Shown one piece after another: positions 6,967 to 15,354 of a DNA stretch of 21,130 bases. The stretch lies in contig CAZWRK010000067.1 in the NCBI GenBank assembly GCA_964635875.1, positions 1-21,130 of the forward strand, written 5' to 3'. How positions within the stretch are numbered: position 1 is the first letter of the stretch; every line of letters begins with the position of its first letter. The translations under genes and the position numbers were made by a program. Below the pieces are notes generated by a model. That model had not been told where the DNA came from and did no database searches. It worked only from the letters and a program-made list of their open reading frames with translations. The stretch comes from CAZWRK01 sp964635875 (GTDB lineage: Bacteria; Pseudomonadota; Gammaproteobacteria; Burkholderiales; Aquaspirillaceae).

Positions 6967-7904
6967 TTGGTGCTGTCCAAATCCGCCAGCAAATCATCGG
7001 CGAAAGGATTATTCACCTTGGCTGGCTTGGTGCTCTTGCCATCGCCCGCCGCACCCGTTCCGGTGCCTTTCGTTGCAGGGCCGGTTTCGGCTTTAGGATT
7101 GGGTTTTTCTGCCTTTTTATCGCTGCTGCTGTCCGATTTCTTACTGTCTTTTGCGTCCGATTTGCTATCGGATTTAGCGTCAGCCTTTTTGGCATCGGCT
7201 TTTTTATCCGGCTCGGCTTTTTTCGGCTCGGGCTTGGCTTCGGGTTCTTTTTTCTTCTCGGGCTTTTTCTCTTCTACTTTCTTTTCTTCGGGTTTTTTCT
7301 TTTCAGGCTCAGGCTTTTTGTCCTCAACCTTTTTCTTTTCTGGCTCGGGCTTTTTCTTCTCCGGCTCAGGTTTTTTCTCTTCGACTTTTTTCTTTTCTGG
7401 CTCCGGTTTCTTTTCAGGTTCCGGCTTTTTCTTCTCAGGCTCAGGTTTCTTCTTCTCAGGCTCCGGTTTTTTCTCTTCGGGCTTTTTCTTCTCGGGTTCG
7501 GGTTCCGGTTTTTTGTGTTCTTTTTCGACTTTTTTATCTTTAAAAGCGATATCAGGTCGCGCCTGCGAAACCGGTGGCGCAAGTTTCACCGGCGGTAATT
7601 TGGGCGCGGGTTCGGGTTCCGGCGCAGGCGTCGGTTCGGGTTTTGGCTCGGGCTTCGGCGCAGATTTAGGCTCGGGCTTTGGCTCGGCAGGCGGCGCTTT
7701 GGCAGCACGACTGGCGGCCGCTTCTTGACGCGCACCGCTCGCAGGCGGCGGCGCAGACCACAGTTCAATCGCGACCGGCGGCGCGACTTTTTTGTTCTGC
7801 TTTTCGCTAAAAAAAGACAAGGTTAGCGCCAGCGCGATCAATAAATGCAGGGCGATCGAAACCAGTGCGCCAACAAGGGTTTGTTGTGAATCGTGTGAAC
7901 TCAT
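6967..7904 (-). CDS. tolA: TolA, N-terminal anchor and linker (cut by assembly gap)
   Basis: TolA spans the periplasm and passes energy from the TolQR motor to TolB and Pal. This piece gives 312 residues before the gap. Residues 11-32 form one membrane helix with the SxxxH motif (Ser16, His20) that TolA and TonB use to contact their motor proteins. The long linker follows: proline-rich PKPEP repeats (about 75-105), then charged Lys/Glu/Pro repeats (about 131-229), then a Lys/Asp/Ser-rich stretch. It ends in NPFADDLLADLDS just before the gap. The ATG at 7904 overlaps the TGA of tolR by four bases, which suggests translational coupling. Identity as TolA rather than TonB rests on its position between tolR and tolB. 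Confidence 0.92.
7218..7514 (-). repeat. Lys-Glu-Pro tandem repeat in TolA linker
   Basis: It encodes TolA residues of about 131-229, with many imperfect copies of a seven-residue unit such as PEPEKKK and its variants PEEKKVE and VEDKKPE, roughly 21 bp per unit. The coding strand is strongly purine-rich and the plus strand correspondingly pyrimidine-rich. Such repeats in TolA linkers usually form long helical or extended stalks. Confidence 0.85.
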
Positions 7905-8311
7905 GATTCCGATTTGACGAGCAAGCCGACACGTTGAATATCGGCTTTTTGCAGGGCGGACATCACGTCCATGACTTTTTCGTACACGATGGTTTTATCA
8001 GCAGAAATCACCACCGGCCGTTCGCGTTCATCGAGCAACTTGTTTTGAACAGCGGGCACCAAATCGGCCAGAGAGGCGATGGATTCGCTTTTACCTTTGT
8101 CGCTCATCGAGAACGCGCCATCTTTTTCGATGACGATTTGCAGCGGTTCGGTATTGACCTGCGCGCTTTTCCCCACGCTCGGGAGATTGATCACGCCGGG
8201 GGTAAACATTGGCGCGGTCACCATAAAAATCACGAGGAGCACCAACATCACATCGATATAAGGCACGACGTTGATCTGGCTCATAGAACGACGAGGGCGG
8301 CGATTGAGCAT
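7901..8311 (-). CDS. tolR: TolR, biopolymer transport protein of the ExbD/TolR family
   Basis: TolR is the plug and peptidoglycan-binding subunit of the TolQR proton-driven motor in the inner membrane. The 136-residue protein has a short basic cytoplasmic tail. A single membrane helix begins NVVPYIDVMLVLLVIFMV and carries the essential aspartate (Asp20 with this start). A periplasmic domain ending AVQNKLLDERERPVVISADK and VMSALQKADIQRVGLLV follows. The ATG at 8311 is chosen; a TTG at 8320 is in frame, and neither has a clear ribosome site. It overlaps tolA by four bases. Upstream there is no tolQ: the preceding gene is an EamA exporter 71 bases away. A TATGAT on the minus strand (8345-8350) could be a -10 element for tolR, without a recognisable -35. 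Confidence 0.93.
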   Translation of the reverse strand: MLNRRPRRSMSQINVVPYIDVMLVLLVIFMVTAPMFTPGVINLPSVGKSAQVNTEPLQIVIEKDGAFSMSDKGKSESIASLADLVPAVQNKLLDERERPVVISADKTIVYEKVMDVMSALQKADIQRVGLLVKSES

Positions 8312-8382
8312 CGTAAGCAATCAGGGCCAAAAACGAAAAACGCAATCATAACACTGGCCGCCGACGGCCGCGCACTCTTAGA

Positions 8383-9255
8383 CTAGCCCCGCACCCTTGA
8401 AAGCAACCACAAACCCGCTGCCACCGTCACCATGCCGCCTAATTCCAAAGGCTGCGGCCATTCGTTCAACTGCAGCGCGGCGCAACTCACCGCCACCACC
8501 GGAATTGCCAAGGCATTCAGGCTCGCAGTGTTCGCGGGCAGACGGTTGAGCAAACTCATCCACAGCAACCACCCCAAGCCGGTGGACAACGCCCCCGAGT
8601 AAAACAAAGCCCACATAAAGCTCGGTGACCACACCGTGGCCTGCTCTGGCGTCCACCACGCAAATAAAGCCAGCGGCACAATGCCAAACACCATTTGCCA
8701 TGTCGTCAGCGACAGCGAATCCACGGTATGCGCGGCGCGTAAACGCTTGGCAAACACCGAGCTGGCCGCCCATAAAAACCCGCCCGCAATCGCCAAAATT
8801 TGACTCAACAGCGAGCCTTGAAGCTGCCACGGCTGAATAATCAGCATCAAACCCGAAAACGCCAGCAACACCGCAAACCATTGCCGCCGATGCACCGGCT
8901 CATCTAAAAACAAGCGCGACAGCAATAGTGTCCAAAACGGCATCGTAAACACCAGCACCGCCGTTTTACCCGCGCCGCCACTGACCAAGGCCATCACAAT
9001 CGCGATGGTATACGCCGACGTCTGCAGCAAACCCAAGCCCACAGACGGCCACACCGCTTGCGGCTTGAGCGGCTTACGCAACACCAGCATCACCCCAAAC
9101 AAACTCACCAACCCGACCACGGTGCGCAAAAACGAAAACGTCACCGGCCCCGCCTCCTGCAGCGCGACCTTCATCACGATCCAGTTGTAAGCCCAGATTA
9201 AAATCAACAACACAAAAGCCGCGATACTGCGCCAATCACTACGCGAAGCCGACAT
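8383..9255 (-). CDS. EamA/DMT-family transporter (10 membrane helices)
   Basis: This is a 290-residue, very hydrophobic protein with two repeated EamA units, each of about five membrane helices. It starts near residue 12 (AAFVLLILIWAYNWIVMKVAL) and ends with GGMVTVAAGLWLLSRVRG. Family features include the first-helix WxxNW-like segment, the RTVVGL motif after helix 2, and the FLDEPVHRRQWFAVLLAFSG segment closing the first half. Members export metabolites or amino acids; the substrate cannot be told from sequence. I chose the ATG at 9255, because the frame extends to 9399 only through Arg/Cys-rich residues unlike the family. It runs in the same direction as tolR and diverges from argH. A short GGCCG/CGGCC hairpin after the stop (8356-8369) is not followed by a T tract. 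Confidence 0.88.
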   Translation of the reverse strand: MSASRSDWRSIAAFVLLILIWAYNWIVMKVALQEAGPVTFSFLRTVVGLVSLFGVMLVLRKPLKPQAVWPSVGLGLLQTSAYTIAIVMALVSGGAGKTAVLVFTMPFWTLLLSRLFLDEPVHRRQWFAVLLAFSGLMLIIQPWQLQGSLLSQILAIAGGFLWAASSVFAKRLRAAHTVDSLSLTTWQMVFGIVPLALFAWWTPEQATVWSPSFMWALFYSGALSTGLGWLLWMSLLNRLPANTASLNALAIPVVAVSCAALQLNEWPQPLELGGMVTVAAGLWLLSRVRG

Positions 9256-9286
9256 GAGCGAACACTCGTTTGAGGAGAAAACGCGG

Positions 9287-9332
9287 ATTGTGCGCGAGAG
9301 TCGCGGCGAGGAACAGTGACAAAATGCACAAT
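9287..9332. promoter_or_regulatory. Nested inverted repeat between exporter and argH, possible operator
   Basis: ATTGTGC at 9287-9293 is the exact reverse complement of GCACAAT at 9326-9332. Adjoining the left arm is a second dyad, CGCGA-GAG-TCGCG (9293-9305). It sits 32 bases upstream of the exporter start in a 200-base divergent intergenic region. No known regulator is recognised from the sequence. Confidence 0.3.
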
Positions 9333-9403
9333 GTCGCCCCCTAGATAGCCCGCTTCGCTTTTGGCGCGGCGGCAGGCGCTCGCCCCCACCGCGTGCCATC
9401 CCC

Positions 9404-9409
9404 TATAAT
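9404..9409 (+). promoter_or_regulatory. Candidate -10 box (TATAAT) for argH
   Basis: A perfect TATAAT lies 46 bases upstream of the argH start codon, the right distance for a short leader. No good -35 hexamer is seen 16-18 bases before it (the region is C-rich), so the promoter may need an activator or may be a chance match. Confidence 0.35.
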
Positions 9410-9455
9410 CCCCCCATCTGTCTGCCCAATCATTCTCAACATTGGAATTCCTGTT

Positions 9456-10835
9456 ATGCAAGATACACACGCTTGGTCGGGTCGTTTTTCCGAACCGGTT
9501 TCTGAATTGGTGAAAACCTATACCGCGTCGGTCAATTTTGATAAACGCATGGCCGAATTCGATATCGAAGGCTCGCTGGCCCACGCCAATATGCTCAATC
9601 GCGCGGGGATGCTCTCCGACGACGACTTGGCCGCGATTCGCCAAGGCATGAGCGAAATTCTCGAAGACATCCGCGCCGGCGGCTTTGAATGGAGCGTCGA
9701 TCTCGAAGACGTTCACATGAACATCGAAAAACGCCTAACCGACAAAATCGGCGATGCCGGTAAACGCCTACACACCGGCCGCAGCCGCAACGACCAAGTC
9801 GCCATCGATATCCGTCTGTATTTGCGCTCGGCCATCGACGCCATTGTGACCTTGCTCGAAGACGTGCAACGCGCGTTGGCTGAACTGGCCCAGCAACACG
9901 CCGACACCGTGATGCCCGGCTTTACCCATCTGCAAGTCGCCCAGCCGGTGACGTTTGGTCATCACCTTTTGGCCTATGTCGAAATGTTGATGCGCGACGC
10001 CGAGCGCATGACGGACTGCCGCAAACGGGTCAACCGTCTGCCGCTGGGCGCGGCGGCGCTGGCTGGAACCACGTTCCCAATCGACCGCGAATACACCGCC
10101 AGCCTGTTGGGTTTTGAGCAAGTGTGCCAAAACTCGCTCGACGCTGTGAGCGACCGCGACTTTGCGATTGAATTTGTCTCCGCTGCCAGCTTGGTGATGA
10201 TTCACCTATCACGTTTGTCCGAAGAATTGATTTTGTGGATGAGCCCGCGCGTGGGCTTTATTGATATTGCCGACCGCTTCTGCACCGGCAGCTCGATCAT
10301 GCCGCAAAAGAAAAACCCCGACGTGCCCGAGTTGGTGCGCGGTAAATCTGGCCGCGTGACCGGTCATTTGATGGGCCTGATCATGCTGATGAAATCGCAG
10401 CCGCTGGCCTACAACAAAGACAACCAAGAAGACAAAGAACCGCTCTTCGACACCGTTGATACCTTGGTCGATACCCTGCGGATTTACGCCGATATGGTGC
10501 GCGGCATTTCCGTGAAACCCGAAGCGATGCGCGCGGCCGTCTTGCAAGGCTTCGCCACCGCAACCGACTTGGCCGACTATTTGGTGCGCAAAGGCGTGCC
10601 GTTCCGCGATAGTCATGAAGTGGTCGCCCGTGCGGTGCGTCATGCCGAGCAAAATCGCTGCGATCTGGCCGATTTGTCGCTCGAAGTCTTGCAAGGCTTC
10701 TCGGCGTTGATCGAAGCCGATGTCTTTACCGTTTTGACGCCGGAAGGCTCGTTGGCAGCACGCGACCACCTCGGTGGCACCGCGCCCAACCAAGTGCGCG
10801 CCCAACTGGCGCGGCACTTTGCCCGCTTAGGCTAA
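9456..10835 (+). CDS. argH: Argininosuccinate lyase
   Basis: ArgH splits argininosuccinate to arginine and fumarate, the last step of arginine synthesis. The 459-residue length is typical. It starts MQDTHAWSGRFSEPV and shows HTGRSRNDQVA. It then has GFTHLQVAQPV, which carries the catalytic histidine (His158), and the flexible signature loop GSSIMPQKKNPD, with Ser280 as likely catalytic residue. The upstream ATG at 9393 would add 21 residues outside the family. The ATG at 9456 matches homologues and has a GGA about ten bases before it. It diverges from the exporter gene, is followed by a strong terminator and so is probably transcribed alone. Confidence 0.97.
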   Translation: MQDTHAWSGRFSEPVSELVKTYTASVNFDKRMAEFDIEGSLAHANMLNRAGMLSDDDLAAIRQGMSEILEDIRAGGFEWSVDLEDVHMNIEKRLTDKIGDAGKRLHTGRSRNDQVAIDIRLYLRSAIDAIVTLLEDVQRALAELAQQHADTVMPGFTHLQVAQPVTFGHHLLAYVEMLMRDAERMTDCRKRVNRLPLGAAALAGTTFPIDREYTASLLGFEQVCQNSLDAVSDRDFAIEFVSAASLVMIHLSRLSEELILWMSPRVGFIDIADRFCTGSSIMPQKKNPDVPELVRGKSGRVTGHLMGLIMLMKSQPLAYNKDNQEDKEPLFDTVDTLVDTLRIYADMVRGISVKPEAMRAAVLQGFATATDLADYLVRKGVPFRDSHEVVARAVRHAEQNRCDLADLSLEVLQGFSALIEADVFTVLTPEGSLAARDHLGGTAPNQVRAQLARHFARLG

Positions 10836-10843
10836 GACACCTC

Positions 10844-10866
10844 CGCCCCCGATTGTGCTCGGGGCG
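10844..10866 (+). other. Imperfect hairpin after argH
   Basis: CGCCCC (10844-10849) pairs with GGGGCG (10861-10866), with a bulged C and two more pairs inside. It lies just ahead of the clear argH terminator and has no T tract of its own. It may protect the 3' end of the transcript. Confidence 0.35.
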
Positions 10867-10875
10867 AAGGCTGGT

Positions 10876-10910
10876 AACGGATGGCTCGCCCCCATCCGTT
10901 CTTGTTTTTT
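10876..10910 (+). terminator. Intrinsic terminator of argH
   Basis: A perfect 9-bp stem, AACGGATGG (10876-10884) with CCATCCGTT (10892-10900), has a 7-base loop and is followed by CTTGTTTTTT. It lies 40 bases after the argH stop and upstream of cysE, separating the two transcripts. Confidence 0.88.
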
Positions 10911-10932
10911 GGCGATGACAGGATGACTCACC

Positions 10933-11715
10933 ATGTCCATACAAGAAGATGATCCGATCTGGAATAGCATTCGGCACGATGTCGCCCAAGCGGCCGCCGC
11001 CGAACCCTTGCTCGCCAGTTTTTTGCACATGACCGTCTTGCGGCATAGCCGCTTTCAAGATGTGCTGGCTTTTCATTTATCGAGCAAATTGCTGTGTGAT
11101 GTAATGGATGGGCGCGCCTTGTTGGAGCTGTTTCACGAAGCCTACGAAGCCGAACCCAAGCTGGTCGAAGCGGCCCGCGCGGATATTCGCGCCCACTTTG
11201 AACGCGACCCCGCCTGCGGCAATTACGCGACGCCGTTTTTGTTTTTCAAAGGCTTTCACGCGATTCAGTGCTACCGCATTACCCATTGGCTGTGGCAACA
11301 AGATCGCAAAACGCTGGCGTTATTTTTGCAAAATCGCATTTCGGAAGTCTCGGGCGTCGATATTCACCCCGCCGCCAAAATCGGATGTGGCGTGATGCTG
11401 GATCATGGCACCGGCTTTGTGGTCGGCGAAACGGCCGTGATCGGCAATGATGTTTCAATTCTGCATGGCGTCACCCTAGGTGGTTCGGGTAAAGTGTGCG
11501 GCGACCGTCACCCGAAAATTGGCTCAGGAGTCTTGATTGGTGCGGGGGCGAAAATCCTCGGCAATATCCATGTCGGCGATGGCGCAAAAATCGGCGCAGG
11601 TAGCGTTGTGCTGGAAGCGATTCCGCCCCATGCCACCGCCGCCGGTGTCCCCGCCAAAATTGTCGGACAGGCCGGACAAGCCATGCCCGCCTTTGAAATG
11701 GATCACCACATTTAA
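10933..11715 (+). CDS. cysE: Serine O-acetyltransferase
   Basis: CysE acetylates serine with acetyl-CoA, the first committed step of cysteine synthesis. The 260-residue protein has the helical N-terminal domain (about residues 1-135, with FFKGFHAIQCYRITHWLW). The left-handed beta-helix of hexapeptide repeats follows (about 140-240, for example IGCGVML, VIGNDVSI and KIGAGSVV). Asp143 and His158 (in DIHPAAKIG and DHGTGFVVGE) fall at the numbering of the catalytic pair known in E. coli CysE. GVTLGGSGK marks the acetyl-CoA site. The ATG at 10933 has an AGGA nine bases upstream. It stands alone between two terminators. I see no neighbouring cysK. Confidence 0.96.
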   Translation: MSIQEDDPIWNSIRHDVAQAAAAEPLLASFLHMTVLRHSRFQDVLAFHLSSKLLCDVMDGRALLELFHEAYEAEPKLVEAARADIRAHFERDPACGNYATPFLFFKGFHAIQCYRITHWLWQQDRKTLALFLQNRISEVSGVDIHPAAKIGCGVMLDHGTGFVVGETAVIGNDVSILHGVTLGGSGKVCGDRHPKIGSGVLIGAGAKILGNIHVGDGAKIGAGSVVLEAIPPHATAAGVPAKIVGQAGQAMPAFEMDHHI

Positions 11716-11739
11716 GCACGCTCGATACGACCGCGCCTG

Positions 11740-11775
11740 TAGCCAGCCCGATCGATGCGGACTGGCTATTTTTTT
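11740..11775 (+). terminator. Intrinsic terminator of cysE
   Basis: TAGCCAG (11740-11746) pairs with CTGGCTA (11762-11768), with a further CCG/CGG pairing inside the loop, and seven T residues follow directly (11769-11775). It ends only 30 bases before the recC start, so any recC promoter must overlap it or lie within the end of cysE. Confidence 0.8.
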
Positions 11776-11805
11776 CTCGACCTTACTTTGCTTTGGAGCA
11801 TGCCC

Positions 11806-14800
11806 ATGTCGATCGGCCAAGGCCTTACGCTCATCCACGATAATCGCGCCGAATCGCTGTGCGAATTGATCACCCGTTGGATGACACAGCAGCCGTTACC
11901 GAGCCTCTTTGAAGATGAAGTGGTGCTGGTGCATAGCCGAGGCATGGCGCAATGGCTGAAACTCCATTTGGCCGAACACAGCGCCGCCCGCATCGCAGCA
12001 GGGATTCAGTTTGAGTTGCCGTCGGGGTTTTTGTGGCGGATGTATCGTCAGGTGCTGGGACACCAGAGCGTTCCCGAAGAATCGCCGTTTGATAAAGCGC
12101 CGCTGACATGGCATCTCTATAGCTGGCTACCGACATGGGTACAGCGCCCCGAACTCAGCCCACTCAAGGCCTTTTTAGAAGACGATGACGACGGCCAAAA
12201 ACACTATCAACTCGCCGCCCAACTCGCTGACTTATTCGACCAATATCAAGTCTACCGCGCCGACTGGCTCGAACGCTGGGCGGCAGGCAGCGACCAAATT
12301 CAAGACGGCCAACAAGAATGGCGCGACCTGCCGCCCGATCAAGCTTGGCAAGCGCATCTGTGGCGCGCAATTAGCGCCAGCCTTGCCGCCGATGCCCACA
12401 CCCATCGCGCGGCGGTGCATCAGCGCTTTGTTGAGAAGCTGCACGCACCACGAAAATATCCGTTCAAAAACCTCCCGCCACGGGTGATTGTGTTTGGCAT
12501 TTCGAGCTTGCCTGCCCAGACCGTCGAAGCGCTGTATGCCTTGAGTCGCCATTGCCAAATCATCATGGCGATTCACAATCCTTGCCGACATTACTGGGGC
12601 GATATTCAAGAAAGCCGCCTCGTATTGCGCCAAGCAGCGCGCGCGCGTGGCCATGCCCGAATCGGCTGGGATCAACCGCCCGCACTAGCCGACCTCAGCC
12701 ATTTGCACACCGAAACCCATCCTTTATTGGCGGCGTGGGGCAAGCAAGGCCGCGATTTTATTCGCTTGCTCAACGACGATGAGCGCTGGGCAGCCTACCA
12801 AGCCGAACTCGGCCATATTGAGCTATTCGACGACACCCCACCCGCACCCGACACCAGCACCTTGCTACAAAAAGTGCAGTGGTCGATTTGCGATTTACAG
12901 GCCCCGCCCGATGTCGAAAACGGCGTCGAAGCGTGGTCGGTGCACGCCGATGATCGCTCGATCGAATTTCATATCGCACATAGCGCCCTGCGCGAAGTCG
13001 AGATTCTGCATGATCAATTGCTCGATATGTTTGCTGATCCGGCGCTGAATTTGCAGCCGCGCGAGGTCATGGTGATGATGCCCGATCTTGCAACGTATGC
13101 GCCGCTGGTCGAAGCAGTATTCGGCCATCTCGACCGCGATGACGCGCGCTATATTCCGTATGCCATTTCCGATCAAGCCGACCGGCAAAGTCAGGTGCTG
13201 TGGCGCGCGCTCGAAACCCTGTTGCACTTGCCCGAGTTACGCTTTTCGGGGGTGGAATTACTGGACTTACTTGACGTGCCCGCGTTTCAACGACGCTTTG
13301 ATTTTAGCCAAGCGGATATTGGCCTGTTGCGGCGCTGGATCGAAGGCAGCGGCGTGCGTTGGGGGCTGCATCAAGCGCACCGCGAAGCCTTGGGATTGGG
13401 CGCGAAGTTCGACGAGAATAGCTGGATGTTTGGGCTGCGACGGATGTTGCTCGGCTACGCGGTCGGTGATGCGGGCGAATGGCAATCGATCTGGCCGTAT
13501 GACGAAGTCGCCGGACTTGAAGCCGATTTAGCGGGGCGCTTGGCGGCCTGTGTCGCGGTGCTCGAACACTATTGGTCGCACCTCTCCAAAGCCGCGACAC
13601 CGGAACAATGGCAAGCGCGATTGTTGGCACTGCTCGACGACACATTAGCCCTTGAAACCGATACCGAACGCCAGCTCCAAACCCATCTCGAAACCGCACT
13701 CGACGCGTGGCGGCTGCGCTGCACGACCGCCCACCTCGACGCGACTCCGCTGCCCTTGGTGGTGGTGCGCGACGGAGTGTTAAAAAGCGTTTTGGAAGAT
13801 ATGGATGGCGGCAGTGTCGCCTTGCATTTTCTTGCGGGGCGGGTCAATTTTGGCACGCTGATGCCGATGCGCGCGATCCCGTTTAAAGTAGTGTGTTTAC
13901 TGGGCATGAACGACGGTGACTACCCGCGCTACCAACCACCGTTAAGCTTTGATTTGATGGCGCAACATCCCCGTGCGGGCGACCGGTCGCGACGCGAAGA
14001 TGACCGCTATTTGCTGCTCGAAGCCTTGCTCTCGGCACGAGAGCGTCTGTATTTGAGCTATGTCGGCCGCAATATCCACACCGACGCCCCGCGCCCGCCA
14101 TCGGTGCTCATCACCCAATTGCGCGACTATTTAGGCCGCGTCGTACAGCTTGAAGCGGGCCAGACGGCGCAAGACTTTTTACAACGGCTCACCGTCGAAC
14201 ATCCTTTGCAACCGTTTAGCGTGCGCTATTTCACGCCGCAGGCCGATCCGCGCTTATTGAGCTACGCCAAAGAATGGTGCGAGGTCCACACCCCGCTAGA
14301 ATCATCGCCCGCCCAACTGGTGCCATTAACCCATGTCGAGCCCGTGGATGTCCGCGCCTTGGGACAGTTCTTAAAAAGCCCGACGGGGCGGTTCTTTCAG
14401 GAACGACTCGGGGTTCGATTTGAAGAAGAAACCCAGCAAGAAGAACATGAGCCATTTGCGCTCGGCCCGCTCGATCATTTCCAGATTAAGCAACGCCTGT
14501 TTGAGGCCCTGCGCGAGCATATTCCCGCGTATTTACCGACCGATGACGACGAGATCCGCGCCGTGCTCGACCTCCAATTTGAGCCCATTTGGCAGGCAAA
14601 TTGTGCGGCACTACGCGGAGAAGGGCGCTTGCCGGTGGGCTTAAGTGGCCAAAGATTACTCGAAAGTCTGCGCGAAACGGTATTCGAGTTATGGCAACAC
14701 TGGTGTATGACCCGCTGCGAATATCCGACCTCCCTCAGCGCCCGCGCCTTGAGTATCACGCTCGACGGCATCGACATCAGCGGAACCCTCGATGCCCTCT

Positions 14801-15354
14801 ATACCACTGCCGACACCGCATCGGCGATGCCAGTGCAACTCTTGGTGCATACCGGCAATAGCTTTAGCTTGGGGACGCTAGCACAACATTGGCCGCGCCA
14901 TTTACTCGCAAGCGCCGCCGGTTATCCTGTCACCACCTTGATTTTGGGCGAAGTCGAAAACAAGCACGCGGGCAGCGCCCAAGTCGTGTGGCCGCCGCTT
15001 TCAACTGCAGATGCCATCGCCCATTTGAAAACCATCATCGATGCCCGCCAGCATGGGCTGTGTGCGCCGCTGGCAGTGGGCAAACGCTGTGCGCAAGCGT
15101 GGCTAGAAATTGAACTCGCGCCCAACGATAAATTCAGCGAAGAGCAGCGCCGCGAACGCGCCTACAACGCCGCCCGCGACAGCTACGAAGGCGGCTACCA
15201 ACGACGCGGCGAAAATGAAACCGATTTGGCCCTGCGCCGCGCCTATCCCGATTTCGATGCCCTTGTCGAAGCGGGATTTGAGCACTGGGTGCGCACCCTG
15301 TATCAGGCGCTGTACGCCTTCACTTTATTCCCTGCCCAAGAGTCTGCCCAATGA
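11806..15354 (+). CDS. recC: Exodeoxyribonuclease V subunit gamma (RecC)
   Basis: RecC is the scaffold and Chi-recognising subunit of RecBCD, which processes double-strand DNA ends. The 1182-residue length fits (E. coli is about 1120). The N-terminal motif VLVHSRGMAQWLKLHLA (about residues 40-56), the FGISSLPAQTVEALYAL and NPCRHYWGD segments, and the CLLGMNDGDYPR motif (about 697-708) are RecC signatures. The C-terminal third is the degenerate nuclease-like fold without a catalytic DxK. The frame extends to 11755 and has another ATG at 11800, but a GGAG site seven bases before the ATG at 11806 decides the start. The TGA stop overlaps the recB ATG (ATGA), so the two subunits are probably coupled in translation. 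No ptrA lies between them, unlike in E. coli. Confidence 0.96.
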   Translation: MSIGQGLTLIHDNRAESLCELITRWMTQQPLPSLFEDEVVLVHSRGMAQWLKLHLAEHSAARIAAGIQFELPSGFLWRMYRQVLGHQSVPEESPFDKAPLTWHLYSWLPTWVQRPELSPLKAFLEDDDDGQKHYQLAAQLADLFDQYQVYRADWLERWAAGSDQIQDGQQEWRDLPPDQAWQAHLWRAISASLAADAHTHRAAVHQRFVEKLHAPRKYPFKNLPPRVIVFGISSLPAQTVEALYALSRHCQIIMAIHNPCRHYWGDIQESRLVLRQAARARGHARIGWDQPPALADLSHLHTETHPLLAAWGKQGRDFIRLLNDDERWAAYQAELGHIELFDDTPPAPDTSTLLQKVQWSICDLQAPPDVENGVEAWSVHADDRSIEFHIAHSALREVEILHDQLLDMFADPALNLQPREVMVMMPDLATYAPLVEAVFGHLDRDDARYIPYAISDQADRQSQVLWRALETLLHLPELRFSGVELLDLLDVPAFQRRFDFSQADIGLLRRWIEGSGVRWGLHQAHREALGLGAKFDENSWMFGLRRMLLGYAVGDAGEWQSIWPYDEVAGLEADLAGRLAACVAVLEHYWSHLSKAATPEQWQARLLALLDDTLALETDTERQLQTHLETALDAWRLRCTTAHLDATPLPLVVVRDGVLKSVLEDMDGGSVALHFLAGRVNFGTLMPMRAIPFKVVCLLGMNDGDYPRYQPPLSFDLMAQHPRAGDRSRREDDRYLLLEALLSARERLYLSYVGRNIHTDAPRPPSVLITQLRDYLGRVVQLEAGQTAQDFLQRLTVEHPLQPFSVRYFTPQADPRLLSYAKEWCEVHTPLESSPAQLVPLTHVEPVDVRALGQFLKSPTGRFFQERLGVRFEEETQQEEHEPFALGPLDHFQIKQRLFEALREHIPAYLPTDDDEIRAVLDLQFEPIWQANCAALRGEGRLPVGLSGQRLLESLRETVFELWQHWCMTRCEYPTSLSARALSITLDGIDISGTLDALYTTADTASAMPVQLLVHTGNSFSLGTLAQHWPRHLLASAAGYPVTTLILGEVENKHAGSAQVVWPPLSTADAIAHLKTIIDARQHGLCAPLAVGKRCAQAWLEIELAPNDKFSEEQRRERAYNAARDSYEGGYQRRGENETDLALRRAYPDFDALVEAGFEHWVRTLYQALYAFTLFPAQESAQ

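Noticed and set aside
6676..7728. Long plus-strand open frame rich in Phe, Ser and Gly repeats
   Set aside because: It is the antisense image of the Lys/Glu/Pro repeat of tolA and crosses the N gap; no ribosome site or family match.
6580..7904. Apparent frameshift between the two parts of tolA
   Set aside because: The change of frame falls across 100 placeholder Ns of unknown real length, so it is not evidence for a broken gene.
8356..8369. GGCCG/CGGCC hairpin after the exporter gene as its terminator
   Set aside because: The stem is only five base pairs and no T tract follows; T-rich sequence begins too far downstream.
10209..10817. 202-codon minus-strand open frame opposite argH
   Set aside because: argH on the plus strand is complete with all motifs; the antisense frame reflects codon bias and has no recognisable domain.
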